From NCBI GenBank assembly GCA_003326205.1, contig LWTK01000036.1:372001-436000 (forward strand): DNA of 64,000 nt. Direction: 5' to 3'. Below, in pieces: positions 7,866 through 15,681 of the stretch. Source of the stretch: Nostoc sp. ATCC 43529. Its GTDB lineage: Bacteria; Cyanobacteriota; Cyanobacteriia; Cyanobacteriales; Nostocaceae. A program made the position numbers and the translations under genes. The stretch's first letter is position 1. Every line of letters starts with the position of its first letter. Below the pieces are notes generated by a model. It saw only the letters and a program-made list of their open reading frames with translations. It was not told the DNA's origin and ran no database searches.

Positions 7866-10800
7866 ATGTCAAACCCAATTTTATCCGATGTCTACAAATT
7901 CGTTACAGTCGAAGAATATTTCAAAGACATCAAAAGCTGGAAAACCCTTAACAAAGCCTTTTCTTATCAATACATAGACAAAGAACAAACGCTGGTACTG
8001 GAATTTCAAAACAGCGACGGCAATACCTGTGCCATGCTGCTTCAGTTCGTCCAGAATGATACCTTCCGGGTTCGTTTCAACCCCAAAAAACGCAAGGAAG
8101 ATTACACCAATAAAAATACTAGAGCCTTAGTCCAAAACACCTTCGATGAATTAAAGAAGGACGCACAGCAGGGAGATGAACAGTTTTACGTAGACTACGA
8201 AGACAAAGCCGGTCATGGCTGCATACTAACCACCAAAAAGCAGCAGAATGACGAATCTATTATGCAGGTAATTGTCACCACAGATCCATTCCAGATCAAT
8301 GTGATTAACTGCGAACCTGACGGCAGTAACTTTAAAGTCTGGGAAACATCACTACCTGGCATATTATATACTCCCAACGGTAATGACGATTATGCCATCA
8401 TTCAGGTTGTAGACAAACCCGCACCAGCCAAATATATTGGCTTTGGCGAACAAGGTGGCAAATCACTGTGCCGCAATAACGGCCAACTTAACTATTTCAA
8501 TTTCGATAACATGCGGTACCGCCAGGTTTATAACTACGGTCCATTAGATGGACGGGAACCGCTTTACCACTCGGAACCGTTTTTCATTGAATTTAACGGC
8601 GTTCCCGAAAAAGATTGCGTCACCGGCATGTACGTTGACAATCGCGGTCAAGTCCTGATGGATATTGGCTACAACAACTCCAGTTCCTATCTGGTCGGTA
8701 CGCGCTTCGGCGATTTAGACTATTATTTCTTCATGGCAGACACTCCTGCCGAGCTAATAGACAGCTTTACCGAGATTGTGGGACGTTCGCGGCTCAAACC
8801 CCGATGGGCTTTGGGATATCACCAAGGATGCTATGGCTATGAAGACCGGGGCGCTCTAGAATGGACTGTTCGCAAGCATCGTGACTACCAAATTCCCCTC
8901 GACGGTCTTCACGTAGATGTAGACGTACAGGATAACTATCACACCTTCACCATTAATACAAACAAGTTCCCCGATCCCAAAGGCATGTTTGCGACTTTAA
9001 AAGCGCAAGGTGTCAAGTGCAGCACAAACATTACCCCAATTATTAGCAGCAACCAAAAAACGCCATACAAATCCTACACGGAAGGATTAGAAAAGGGCTA
9101 TTTTGTCCGAGATCAGCGTTTCTTCGGCGATCTCAATCTCAGCAACCCTGAAGACCTAAACAAGGGTTACAGTTACCAGAATTACGATCCTCCTGGAAAG
9201 GAAAGCGTTTTCTTTGCATACGACCCAGAACACAACGCCAACAAAGGCAATCCTTATATTGGCGAAGTCTACTACGGAAATGACCGAATTACGGGACAGG
9301 AAATGGGTACGCCCGGTCATTACCCCGATTTAGGAAGACAAGAAGTGCGTGATTGGTGGGGCAAGCAATATCAATATCTCTTTGATATGGGACTGGAAAT
9401 GGTTTGGCAGGACATGACAACACCTGCTATTCGTTCCCGTCGTGGAGATATGCGGGGCTTCCCCTTCCGATTGCTGGTTACTGACGATTCTATTGTGGGA
9501 GAGGAACCCAAACTAACGCCGGCAATTAAGATATGGAATTTGTATTCCTACAATCTCCACAAAGCCACCTACTACGGCCTCAACAACCTTGTTTACTCAG
9601 ACCAGTCAGATAAACCAGGACAGCGCCGCAAAGATCGTAACTTCATTGTCGGACGCGGCAGTTTCACCGGGGCGCATCGCTTTGCCGCATTGTGGACAGG
9701 TGACAACTCTTCGACCTGGGATTTCTTGAAGATGAATGTGTGCCAAGTAATGTCACTGGGCATGACTGGTGTCACAATCTGCGGGCAAGACGTTGGCGGC
9801 TTTGAACAAGAGGACGACAAGCAACGCTGGGTCGGGCCTGAACTCTTTATTCGCTGGGTTGCTGCCGGAGCTTTCCTACCCTGGTTCCGCAACCACTATA
9901 TGCGTAAAGGGCGCAAAGAGTTCCAAGAAATCTTCATGTACGAAGAATGGTTTAAGGAAAATTGGGGTGGTAACCTGCCTGAACCGCAAGATTTATACCG
10001 TGCAGTTTTACCTGCCTGTAAGTATTATATTGAATTGCGGTATCGCCTCCTCCAGGTCTTCTATGACGCCATGTTTGAGAACACATATGATGGGTTGCCC
10101 ATCTGCCGACCCATGTTTCTCAACGACCCACAAGACAAGGCGCTCTACAATGATAAACTGGCCTTCCTTGACGACCAATTCTTTGTGCGGCACGATATCC
10201 TCGTCGCTCCAGTTCTAGATCCCCAGTCAGCTGGCAACGGCTACGGGAAACGGGATGTTTATCTCCCAGCAGGCAGCAACTGGTATTCTTTTAAAGACAA
10301 CAAACAGCCCCTTGATGCTGCTGTTAATGGTGGGACTACCATCCGCGGTTTTGATGCGAGTCTGAGTAGCGATCCCAAACACATTCCCTTTATCGTTCCC
10401 ATTTTCGTGCGAGCAGGGGCAATTATACCCACCATAGAAGTTGAACAATATGTGGGAGAACGCAACAGCAAAGGTCTGCTCAATCCAATCACGTTGAATA
10501 TCTATCCCGGTGAAAGTGGCCAATACACCATGTACTTGGATGACGGTGTAAGCCGTGCTTCTGAACCGAAAGAATCAGCCATATACGATAACGATGATCT
10601 GGCTAACAGCGAATATCGTGAAGTACTGATTACGCACAACAAAACTGGTTCAACACGCCAGATTATTGTGGAACGTAAACATGACAAATATCAGCCCAAG
10701 GAAGACTTTTTCTTCGTGGCGATCCTACACGAGCCATCTGAAACCACAGGCAATTCAGGTTCCCTGAAAAAGGTGACAATCAACGGGCAAGAAGCTGGCT

Positions 10801-10952
10801 TAATTTCAGGCGGCAACACTGATGAACGGGCGCATAGGCTAAGCGGTTCTTCAAACAATGCCTGGTACTACAACGAAAACATCAGGATCAGTTTTGTCAA
10901 AGTGTTTGATAACAATTCGTCGATCAAAATCCAGGCAGAATACAACGCCTAA
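7866..10952 (+). CDS. GH31-family alpha-1,4-glucan lyase (predicted)
   Basis: A 1028-aa protein colinear with red-algal and fungal alpha-1,4-glucan lyases of glycoside hydrolase family 31. These cleave starch or glycogen by elimination, releasing 1,5-anhydro-D-fructose. Visible landmarks are FRVRFNP in the N-terminal beta domain, VDVDVQD at 350-356 (lyases have VDVDMQD), WQDMTTPA with nucleophile Asp516 (lyases WQDMTVPA; hydrolytic GH31 enzymes usually have a WxDMNE-type motif), GDNSSTWDF with candidate acid/base Asp613, DVGGF, and LPWFRNHY. No signal peptide is seen, so it should act on intracellular glycogen. It is flanked by inverted MITE copies at 7613-7703 and 10960-11062. The upstream 254-aa gene is the likely partner. 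Lyase versus glucosidase activity is inferred from motifs and remembered alignments, not tested. Confidence 0.82.
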   Translation: MSNPILSDVYKFVTVEEYFKDIKSWKTLNKAFSYQYIDKEQTLVLEFQNSDGNTCAMLLQFVQNDTFRVRFNPKKRKEDYTNKNTRALVQNTFDELKKDAQQGDEQFYVDYEDKAGHGCILTTKKQQNDESIMQVIVTTDPFQINVINCEPDGSNFKVWETSLPGILYTPNGNDDYAIIQVVDKPAPAKYIGFGEQGGKSLCRNNGQLNYFNFDNMRYRQVYNYGPLDGREPLYHSEPFFIEFNGVPEKDCVTGMYVDNRGQVLMDIGYNNSSSYLVGTRFGDLDYYFFMADTPAELIDSFTEIVGRSRLKPRWALGYHQGCYGYEDRGALEWTVRKHRDYQIPLDGLHVDVDVQDNYHTFTINTNKFPDPKGMFATLKAQGVKCSTNITPIISSNQKTPYKSYTEGLEKGYFVRDQRFFGDLNLSNPEDLNKGYSYQNYDPPGKESVFFAYDPEHNANKGNPYIGEVYYGNDRITGQEMGTPGHYPDLGRQEVRDWWGKQYQYLFDMGLEMVWQDMTTPAIRSRRGDMRGFPFRLLVTDDSIVGEEPKLTPAIKIWNLYSYNLHKATYYGLNNLVYSDQSDKPGQRRKDRNFIVGRGSFTGAHRFAALWTGDNSSTWDFLKMNVCQVMSLGMTGVTICGQDVGGFEQEDDKQRWVGPELFIRWVAAGAFLPWFRNHYMRKGRKEFQEIFMYEEWFKENWGGNLPEPQDLYRAVLPACKYYIELRYRLLQVFYDAMFENTYDGLPICRPMFLNDPQDKALYNDKLAFLDDQFFVRHDILVAPVLDPQSAGNGYGKRDVYLPAGSNWYSFKDNKQPLDAAVNGGTTIRGFDASLSSDPKHIPFIVPIFVRAGAIIPTIEVEQYVGERNSKGLLNPITLNIYPGESGQYTMYLDDGVSRASEPKESAIYDNDDLANSEYREVLITHNKTGSTRQIIVERKHDKYQPKEDFFFVAILHEPSETTGNSGSLKKVTINGQEAGLISGGNTDERAHRLSGSSNNAWYYNENIRISFVKVFDNNSSIKIQAEYNA

Positions 10953-10959
10953 ATATTTC

Positions 10960-11062
10960 AGGACTTACGCAAAATCATGAAAAAACGAACCGCAAAGGGC
11001 ACATTCGCGCAGCGTCTCGCAGAGAAGAAATAAGAGTTTTAGAGGGTTTTTGCGTAAGTCCT
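10960..11062. repeat. MITE-like element, copy 2, downstream of the GH31 gene
   Basis: A 103-bp element with a 15-bp perfect terminal inverted repeat, AGGACTTACGCAAAA / TTTTGCGTAAGTCCT. It begins 7 bp after the glucan lyase stop codon. Its interior includes the common dispersed motif GCAGCGTCTCGCAGAGAAG. It is homologous, in reverse orientation, to 7613-7703. As RNA the whole element can fold into a long hairpin and may act as a 3' stabiliser or terminator. Confidence 0.75.
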
Positions 11063-11067
11063 ATATT

Positions 11068-11096
11068 TGTAAAAACTCAGTTTCTGAGTTTTTACA
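11068..11096. terminator. Perfect 13-bp hairpin downstream of the glucan lyase
   Basis: TGTAAAAACTCAG and CTGAGTTTTTACA form a 13-bp perfect stem with a 3-nt TTT loop. The stem contains A and T tracts but no clean trailing U-run, so a Rho-independent terminator is possible, not certain. It is followed directly by a second hairpin. Confidence 0.45.
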
Positions 11097-11141
11097 AAAG
11101 CTATGCAACAGTCGCTGCAACAACGGCTGTTGCATAGCTTT
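11097..11141. repeat. Perfect 15-bp inverted repeat, second hairpin
   Basis: AAAGCTATGCAACAG and CTGTTGCATAGCTTT are perfect 15-bp arms around a 15-nt loop (TCGCTGCAACAACGG). It lies 50 bp upstream of the NTF2-like gene at 11191 and could be a terminator or attenuator in the leader, or a remnant of a palindromic repeat. Stacked against the 13-bp hairpin it makes a tandem stem-loop. Confidence 0.5.
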
Positions 11142-11190
11142 GATGAGTCTCTACTTGAATTAAGCGATAGGCAATCGGAGGGATTGTATA

Positions 11191-11577
11191 ATGAAAAGCA
11201 TACAAAAAGTTGCAGAAACCCAAAGGGTGTGGCAAAAACACATTGAAGCATGGGATGCAAGTGATCTAGATGCCATTATGGAAGACTATACAGAAGAATC
11301 CGTAATGATTTTAAACAATTTAATGCTTGAGGGGACTAAAGCAATACGCAATGTTTTTGCGAATCTTTTTAAACTATTTAACGATGGTGATAACAAAATA
11401 GAGCCTGCTGTAATTGAAGGAGAAGTTATCTATATTATTTGGAACTTTAAACCTCGAGCAGAAAACGGCAAGTCCTACTTTGGAACGGACACCTTTGTTG
11501 TCCAAGATGGCATAATTAAATACCAAACTATTGCTTCTGAACTGTATAAAAAATACCTGGTAAGTAGTCAGTATTGA
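11191..11577 (+). CDS. NTF2-like (SnoaL/SgcJ-type) small protein
   Basis: A 128-aa protein with the cone-shaped NTF2/SnoaL fold pattern: an N-terminal helix QRVWQKHIEAWDASDLDAIMEDYTEES, then VMI-NNL--EG--AIR--F--LF, followed by beta strands ending in FGTDTFVVQDGKI-type sequence (FGTDTFVVQDGII). Such proteins are small ligand-binding or isomerase-like enzymes; the substrate cannot be inferred. A strong GGAGG ribosome-binding site lies 9 nt before the ATG. It follows the glucan lyase in the same direction but is separated by a MITE and two strong hairpins, so it is probably a separate transcript. Confidence 0.7.
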   Translation: MKSIQKVAETQRVWQKHIEAWDASDLDAIMEDYTEESVMILNNLMLEGTKAIRNVFANLFKLFNDGDNKIEPAVIEGEVIYIIWNFKPRAENGKSYFGTDTFVVQDGIIKYQTIASELYKKYLVSSQY

Positions 11578-12182
11578 TGGTTAAAAGAGGCTGACGGCTA
11601 TTAATGTCTTCGATCAAGCAGCGCTTGATTAAAGACCAGATGTTTTGATTTTTAATGGCGACACTGACAAACTTTTACACCACTTAATCAAGACAAGATA
11701 CCCAGCACCCAGACGAATACTACCCCTATGTGCCACTTATCCCTCTTTCAAGAAACAAGGCAGGAAACACGAGGCAGAAGCCAGAAGGGAAGAGAATTTG
11801 ACTTGTTTCTTCCATCCATAACGGAAGCGATCGCGTCCGTAAACAGCTTCTGTCACTTTCCGAAAACTTTTGCCATTTCTGAATTCTAGAGCTTTTGTAT
11901 ATGAAGCGATGGCTTCTCTACGAGACGCTACGCGAACGTTTCAATATTGGGAATTCTTCGTTGAAGACATTGGCGCACAAGTACAGATAACTCACATTCA
12001 ACCATGTTTAACCCTTCGGGTTCGCCAGTTGCTTCAAGTCTCTTAACCCGCCCAACGCACTGGCTCACCAACTGCCATGTTTCGGTGTGTGATGAATCTC
12101 TAATTTTTTGGCAATTCTTCTGGCTTCGGCTGGAGCAAAAACTTCATATAATGCACCGATTGTATGCGTATTTAAGTTATCC

Positions 12183-12329
12183 GCGATCGCCTGTTAGTTT
12201 GTGGGCACGTTTGCACCATACACCCTTTTTCCTTGTAAGCGATCGCCTGTTAGTTTGTGGGCACGTTTGCACCATACACCCTTTTTCCTTGCAAGCGATC
12301 GCCTGTCAGTTTGTGGGTACGTTTGCACC
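12183..12329. repeat. 56-bp tandem repeat, 2.6 copies, HIP1-anchored
   Basis: GCGATCGCCTGTTAGTTTGT begins units whose GATC cores lie at 12185, 12241 and 12297, an exact period of 56 bp. Units 1 and 2 are identical except near the junction (TTGTAA versus TTGCAA). Unit 3 is truncated after about 33 bp with T-to-C and C-to-T changes. Each unit starts with a HIP1 GCGATCGC octamer. Confidence 0.85.
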
Positions 12330-12364
12330 TAGATCACTATTTAATCATGAGCTAGTCCAACCCA

Positions 12365-12390
12365 GCAAAATTAATGGGACAGACCACTAG
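12365..12390. repeat. Solitary MITE end matching the element at 45359-45481
   Basis: The 26 bp ending GGGACAGACCACTAG is the exact reverse complement of the left end (45359-45384) of the complete MITE at 45 kb. No partner terminal repeat is found nearby, so this is a deletion remnant or a solo end. It abuts the stop codon of the decarboxylase gene (12392-12394). Confidence 0.7.
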
Positions 12391-12391
12391 A

Positions 12392-14359
12392 CTAACTGCC
12401 ACGGCGTTGCGAGCGTCGCTTCAGTGCTTTGAGAGACTGTCGCCCAATCCCAGAAAGCAGGTTATCGGAAGTAGCGCCCCCTGCACCAGCCTCATCGGAA
12501 GGACATTCAAGGGGTGTAATGTTGGAAAAGTCAGAGTAAGGCAGGGGACAATCTCCAGCATTATCATTGGGTTGAGGAACCTGACCGTCTTCGATCGCAT
12601 CCCGCGCTAGCAACACCAACCGCATCAGTTCATCCATCGCCGCTGAGGTAATGTTGACATTCATAGGGAATGCCTTCAGTGCATAGATGAATTCTTGTTC
12701 GATTTTCTCGAGGTAGTTTGTAGGACGGAAACCACTGGTATAGCTGATGTAAGGCGCGTAGACGCCTCCTGGCAACTCACCATCCCGATGCCACTGCCAG
12801 AGCATATCGGCCACCTGTTGCTGTAAGGTGTTATTGGCTTCCAGTTCTGCCTTAGCAGCCGAATGGTTCAATTCTCGCTCATATTGGGCTTTGGCATCCA
12901 CTCCCCTTTTATACACACGGAATAGGGTGACAAAGCCTGAGTCTGCTGCGTTAACACAAACTACTGTTGGGTTCTTAGCAATCAATTCGTGGCGCAGGTA
13001 ATGTTGTATTTCCAGAATACCCCCCAGAATTGAGCGAAATCCTTCATAACCCATGAATTTGAGTGTTGCCCAAGCTGCCATTGAATAGGAGCCGGAACGA
13101 GACACTTCCAAGGTATAGAGACCGGGATTGTAGCAAGTACGAGCCTGAAGATAAGCCGAACCAGGGCGACTCAGGAGTTCTTGGAAGTGGTGCAGATTGC
13201 GAACCATCACCACACTGCAATTGTAGGTTGCCCAACCCGTCTTATGGAAGTCACAACCAATGGCATCGGCATGAATAACTTTACTGATGGCATCGTAGTT
13301 TTTCTGGATATCTGCCAAAACTTCTGGGGTAAAGTCCAAGGGATTCTGTGCGAAGTCATAGCCTTTGAAAGTCAGCCAAGACCAGCCAATCACTGCATCA
13401 GCATAAATCAGGGGTCGCCCAATACCTTTGGGATGCTTTTCCAGGGGATAAAGTTCATCCACTAAAGCTCGTACTTTATCAATGGGGTCTACGGCAAAGG
13501 CATCTGTTGTTCCCATAGTACAGACGATGGCCGCAATGGGTGTACCCGCTGCATGGAGTTCTCGCACTACTTGTTCTAAGTGGTTAAAATCCATTGCATT
13601 GGTGACATCATCGGTGTCGATATCGATGAAGTTTTCCATGCCCAGACCTGTCCAGTCTGTGGAGTTCATTTTGCAATAGTGACCCTGTTGAGACACCAGC
13701 ACTTTGGCATCGGTGCGTATGCCTAAACAACGCGATTCCATCCCCAAACAACTGGTTAGGGCGTATTTGATGCCATAAAGATAGCACCCAGATCCGCCAA
13801 AGGTGAACAAACCACCTGCTTCTTCGGTAGGCCAGCCAATCAAATCTGCCAGGATTGCAGAGGCTTCCATTTCCGTGCGTTCTATATCCCAGGAATACTC
13901 CCCTTCAATAATGTTGGGACTGAAAACCTGAGTCATCATGGAGGCAATGATAGCGGCGGTGTTGGCAGGGGGAATTACGTTGGCCATCACCAGTGGATGA
14001 TTCCAGTTGGGCATTCCCTTAAACAGATCGGCGGCTTGTTTTAATACATCTGCTATTGAGGCTATGTTGTCCCCTAATCTGGCTTGGGTGACTTTCCCAT
14101 AATGAGGGCCGGAAAAATCGTTACCTAAATAGCCTGGGGTTTCTGAGGGAGAGCCAGTGGACTCGGGTGGCTTGAGTGGCTTGAGTTGATCGAGATAACG
14201 AATTGCTTGGTTAAGCAGATCCGCAAAGGGATCTGATGAGCCTGTGGAATAGTAGGTAGGAAAGGCGCTTTGCATATCTGAGCGCAAAGCCGCCCAACGT
14301 GGCGCACTGGCTTGGGCAGTACCATCTTTATTCCAATAGCTTGCAAATTTAGAAACCAT
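12392..14359 (-). CDS. Group II PLP-dependent decarboxylase (glutamate/aromatic/aspartate decarboxylase-like)
   Basis: A 655-aa fold-type I PLP enzyme. Lys373 in GCDFHKTG is the Schiff-base lysine in the typical D-x-H-K context. GGSGCYLYGIK (phosphate-binding), TMGTTDAFAVDPI and the upstream IYADAV (Asp pairs with the pyridine nitrogen) are all present. The N-terminus (YYSTGSSDPFADLLNQA) and the PPANTAAIIASMMTQVFSPNIIEGEYSWDIERTEMEASAI segment match the pyridoxal-dependent decarboxylase family, which makes amines such as GABA, beta-alanine, diaminopropane or aromatic amines. It is longer than typical GAD (about 460-500 aa), with extended N- and C-termini; the last ~60 residues are low-complexity. 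It is transcribed alone, converging on a repeat-rich gap. The substrate is not assignable from sequence. Confidence 0.82.
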   Translation of the reverse strand: MVSKFASYWNKDGTAQASAPRWAALRSDMQSAFPTYYSTGSSDPFADLLNQAIRYLDQLKPLKPPESTGSPSETPGYLGNDFSGPHYGKVTQARLGDNIASIADVLKQAADLFKGMPNWNHPLVMANVIPPANTAAIIASMMTQVFSPNIIEGEYSWDIERTEMEASAILADLIGWPTEEAGGLFTFGGSGCYLYGIKYALTSCLGMESRCLGIRTDAKVLVSQQGHYCKMNSTDWTGLGMENFIDIDTDDVTNAMDFNHLEQVVRELHAAGTPIAAIVCTMGTTDAFAVDPIDKVRALVDELYPLEKHPKGIGRPLIYADAVIGWSWLTFKGYDFAQNPLDFTPEVLADIQKNYDAISKVIHADAIGCDFHKTGWATYNCSVVMVRNLHHFQELLSRPGSAYLQARTCYNPGLYTLEVSRSGSYSMAAWATLKFMGYEGFRSILGGILEIQHYLRHELIAKNPTVVCVNAADSGFVTLFRVYKRGVDAKAQYERELNHSAAKAELEANNTLQQQVADMLWQWHRDGELPGGVYAPYISYTSGFRPTNYLEKIEQEFIYALKAFPMNVNITSAAMDELMRLVLLARDAIEDGQVPQPNDNAGDCPLPYSDFSNITPLECPSDEAGAGGATSDNLLSGIGRQSLKALKRRSQRRGS

Positions 14360-14991
14360 TAGTTTGACTCCATTTTATTCTGGTTGAACGCTAAAGCTAG
14401 GCGATCGCACCATCAAATGTGCGATCGCCTGAAATTCATTTCACCTGATTTTCAAGCTTTATTTGCAGCTAGTTAGCTGCAACTTTAATTTTTCTAGGCT
14501 TGTTAAGCTTTTGGTTAACATGTATATTGCTACGCAGGTAAGTCTGTACTTAATGCTACTCCCTCCAGCAAGTATACAGCAATTATATACTAGTTAGTAG
14601 ACAAAAAATTCCCTGGTTTAAATCTTTGAATGATAAGAAATATTGAGTAAAATCTGCTGTGTGGTAGTACGAAAAAGCTATTAAAAATAATGAAATAAAG
14701 AGTTTAAAACCCCTACGTCTACACGTAGCATCAGTTTCAGACGGGGTTTAAATCCCGTCTGAAACTGTCTTTAATTTTGAATTTTCAATTGTTAATACTT
14801 TATCTCTTTATACCAATTCTCTATGAAGATGCATTTAATTTTTTTAACGAACCGCCTTCTCTACGAGAGGCTTCGCCAACGCGTAGCGTCTGGTAGAGAA
14901 GAACGCCAAGATAAGAGTTTAAGAGAATTTTGTGCGGCTTCATCAAGAAACGGTATTATGCCTGAAGTATTGACCAATTCTGAGTCCCGTT
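14360..14991. other. 632-bp intergenic region with hairpins
   Basis: No gene is supported. Near 14401 two HIP1 sites bracket CACCATCAAATGTG (GCGATCGCAC / GTGCGATCGC), making a hairpin close to the decarboxylase start. A perfect 14-bp stem lies at 14732-14767, and an imperfect palindromic repeat CTTCTCTAC...GTAGAGAAG at 14856-14901. The decarboxylase promoter must lie in the 14360-14600 part. Confidence 0.5.
14732..14767. repeat. Perfect 14-bp inverted repeat
   Basis: CAGTTTCAGACGGG and CCCGTCTGAAACTG form a perfect stem around the 8-nt loop GTTTAAAT. A competing pairing exists between upstream GTTTAAAACCCC and the GGGGTTTAAA at the apex. It belongs to no visible gene. Confidence 0.7.
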
Positions 14992-15306
14992 TTATTGAGA
15001 AAGAATCAAGACACTATAGGGACTAATGCCAACATTGGCATGGAAGGGCATATCATCGGAATTATTGGGATTGCTGGGTTCTGCAAAGGTGTCGTAACCA
15101 GGATGGTTACCAAAATCTGGGCTGTAGCCATTCCAGTCACTATTAAATCTCACCCACCAAGTGCCGCCGCGAGGAAAGCCCAGGCTATAGCTATCGTCGG
15201 AGCGATCGCCCATATCTACAACCACAATTACATCATCTCCTGCGCCACCATTGTCCCAACTATGAAAGGCAATACATTCCACTACGGCTAGAGGTTGCGA
15301 TCGCAC
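14992..15306 (-). pseudogene. Alpha-amylase (GH13) C-terminal domain remnant
   Basis: The 104 residues translated here (CIAFHSWDNGG, VVVDMGDRS, WWVRFNSDWNGYSPDFG, PFHANVGISPYSVLILSQ) match the C-terminal all-beta domain of bacterial GH13 alpha-amylases, whose usual pattern is AFHRW-x-x-GG...VRFNSDW-x-GYS-x-DFG...YS-x-[IV]LSQ. No catalytic barrel precedes it: reading upstream on the minus strand, an in-frame TAA occurs three codons before the GTG at 15306, and the upstream 375 bp lacks coding similarity. I read this as the surviving 3' end of a deleted amylase gene. Translation from the GTG is possible but would give an isolated domain. Confidence 0.75.
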
Positions 15307-15681
15307 GCATATTTAAAGTAACACTTGGATTGATTGAAACTGCCATAAATTAAATTTATCTCCAAAGAGATGACTTAATATAGTCGTTAGTCATTAGTTT
15401 TTTGCACGCCTGACTATGACCAAGGTGAAATTTGGTCTGCCGAAAAAATTGCAGCAGTATTTCTTGGGGACTTATCAAAAGTTGATTCGGGATTTATGCA
15501 AGTTTCAAGAAAGTTTACTATGTTACCGATTAAAGACAGCCAAGTTTAGCTCTCCTTACAGCAGTTTTCATCTATTTGAACCACATCTGTTGCAGGAGCG
15601 CAAGGCCTTGCGCCCCTACCGCCTGGTCTATTTACCTGAAAATTGCTGTAATGTTATGTGTATCACATCGCAATTAAATGA
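15307..15681. other. 375-bp intergenic region between amylase remnant and glycosyltransferase
   Basis: It contains the 96-bp palindromic element at 15556-15651. A 101-codon plus-strand frame crossing this element is not credible. The rest shows no recognisable feature and no residual amylase coding sequence that I can see. Confidence 0.45.
15556..15651. repeat. 96-bp MITE-like element with 15-bp imperfect terminal repeats
   Basis: TTACAGCAGTTTTCA and TGAAAATTGCTGTAA are inverted terminal repeats with one mismatch. The centre carries the perfect palindrome GCGCAAGGCCTTGCGC, a motif frequent in Nostoc-like intergenic DNA. It lies just downstream of the glycosyltransferase gene at 15682 (minus strand) and may end its transcript. 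Confidence 0.6.

Larger units (their letters stand above)
11578..12391. other. 814-bp intergenic region rich in repeats
   Basis: No gene is supported. It holds a small hairpin ATCAAGC-AGC-GCTTGAT at 11613-11629 just after the NTF2-like gene (possible weak terminator), the dispersed repeat CTTCTCTACGAGACGCTACG near 11913-11938, the 56-bp tandem repeat at 12183-12329, and a solitary MITE end at 12365-12390. A 128-codon plus-strand frame at 12004-12390 runs through these repeats and is not credible as a gene. Confidence 0.55.

Noticed and set aside
12004..12390. 128-codon plus-strand frame
   Set aside because: It is translated from HIP1-containing 56-bp tandem repeats and the solo MITE end, with no family resemblance and no ribosome-binding site.
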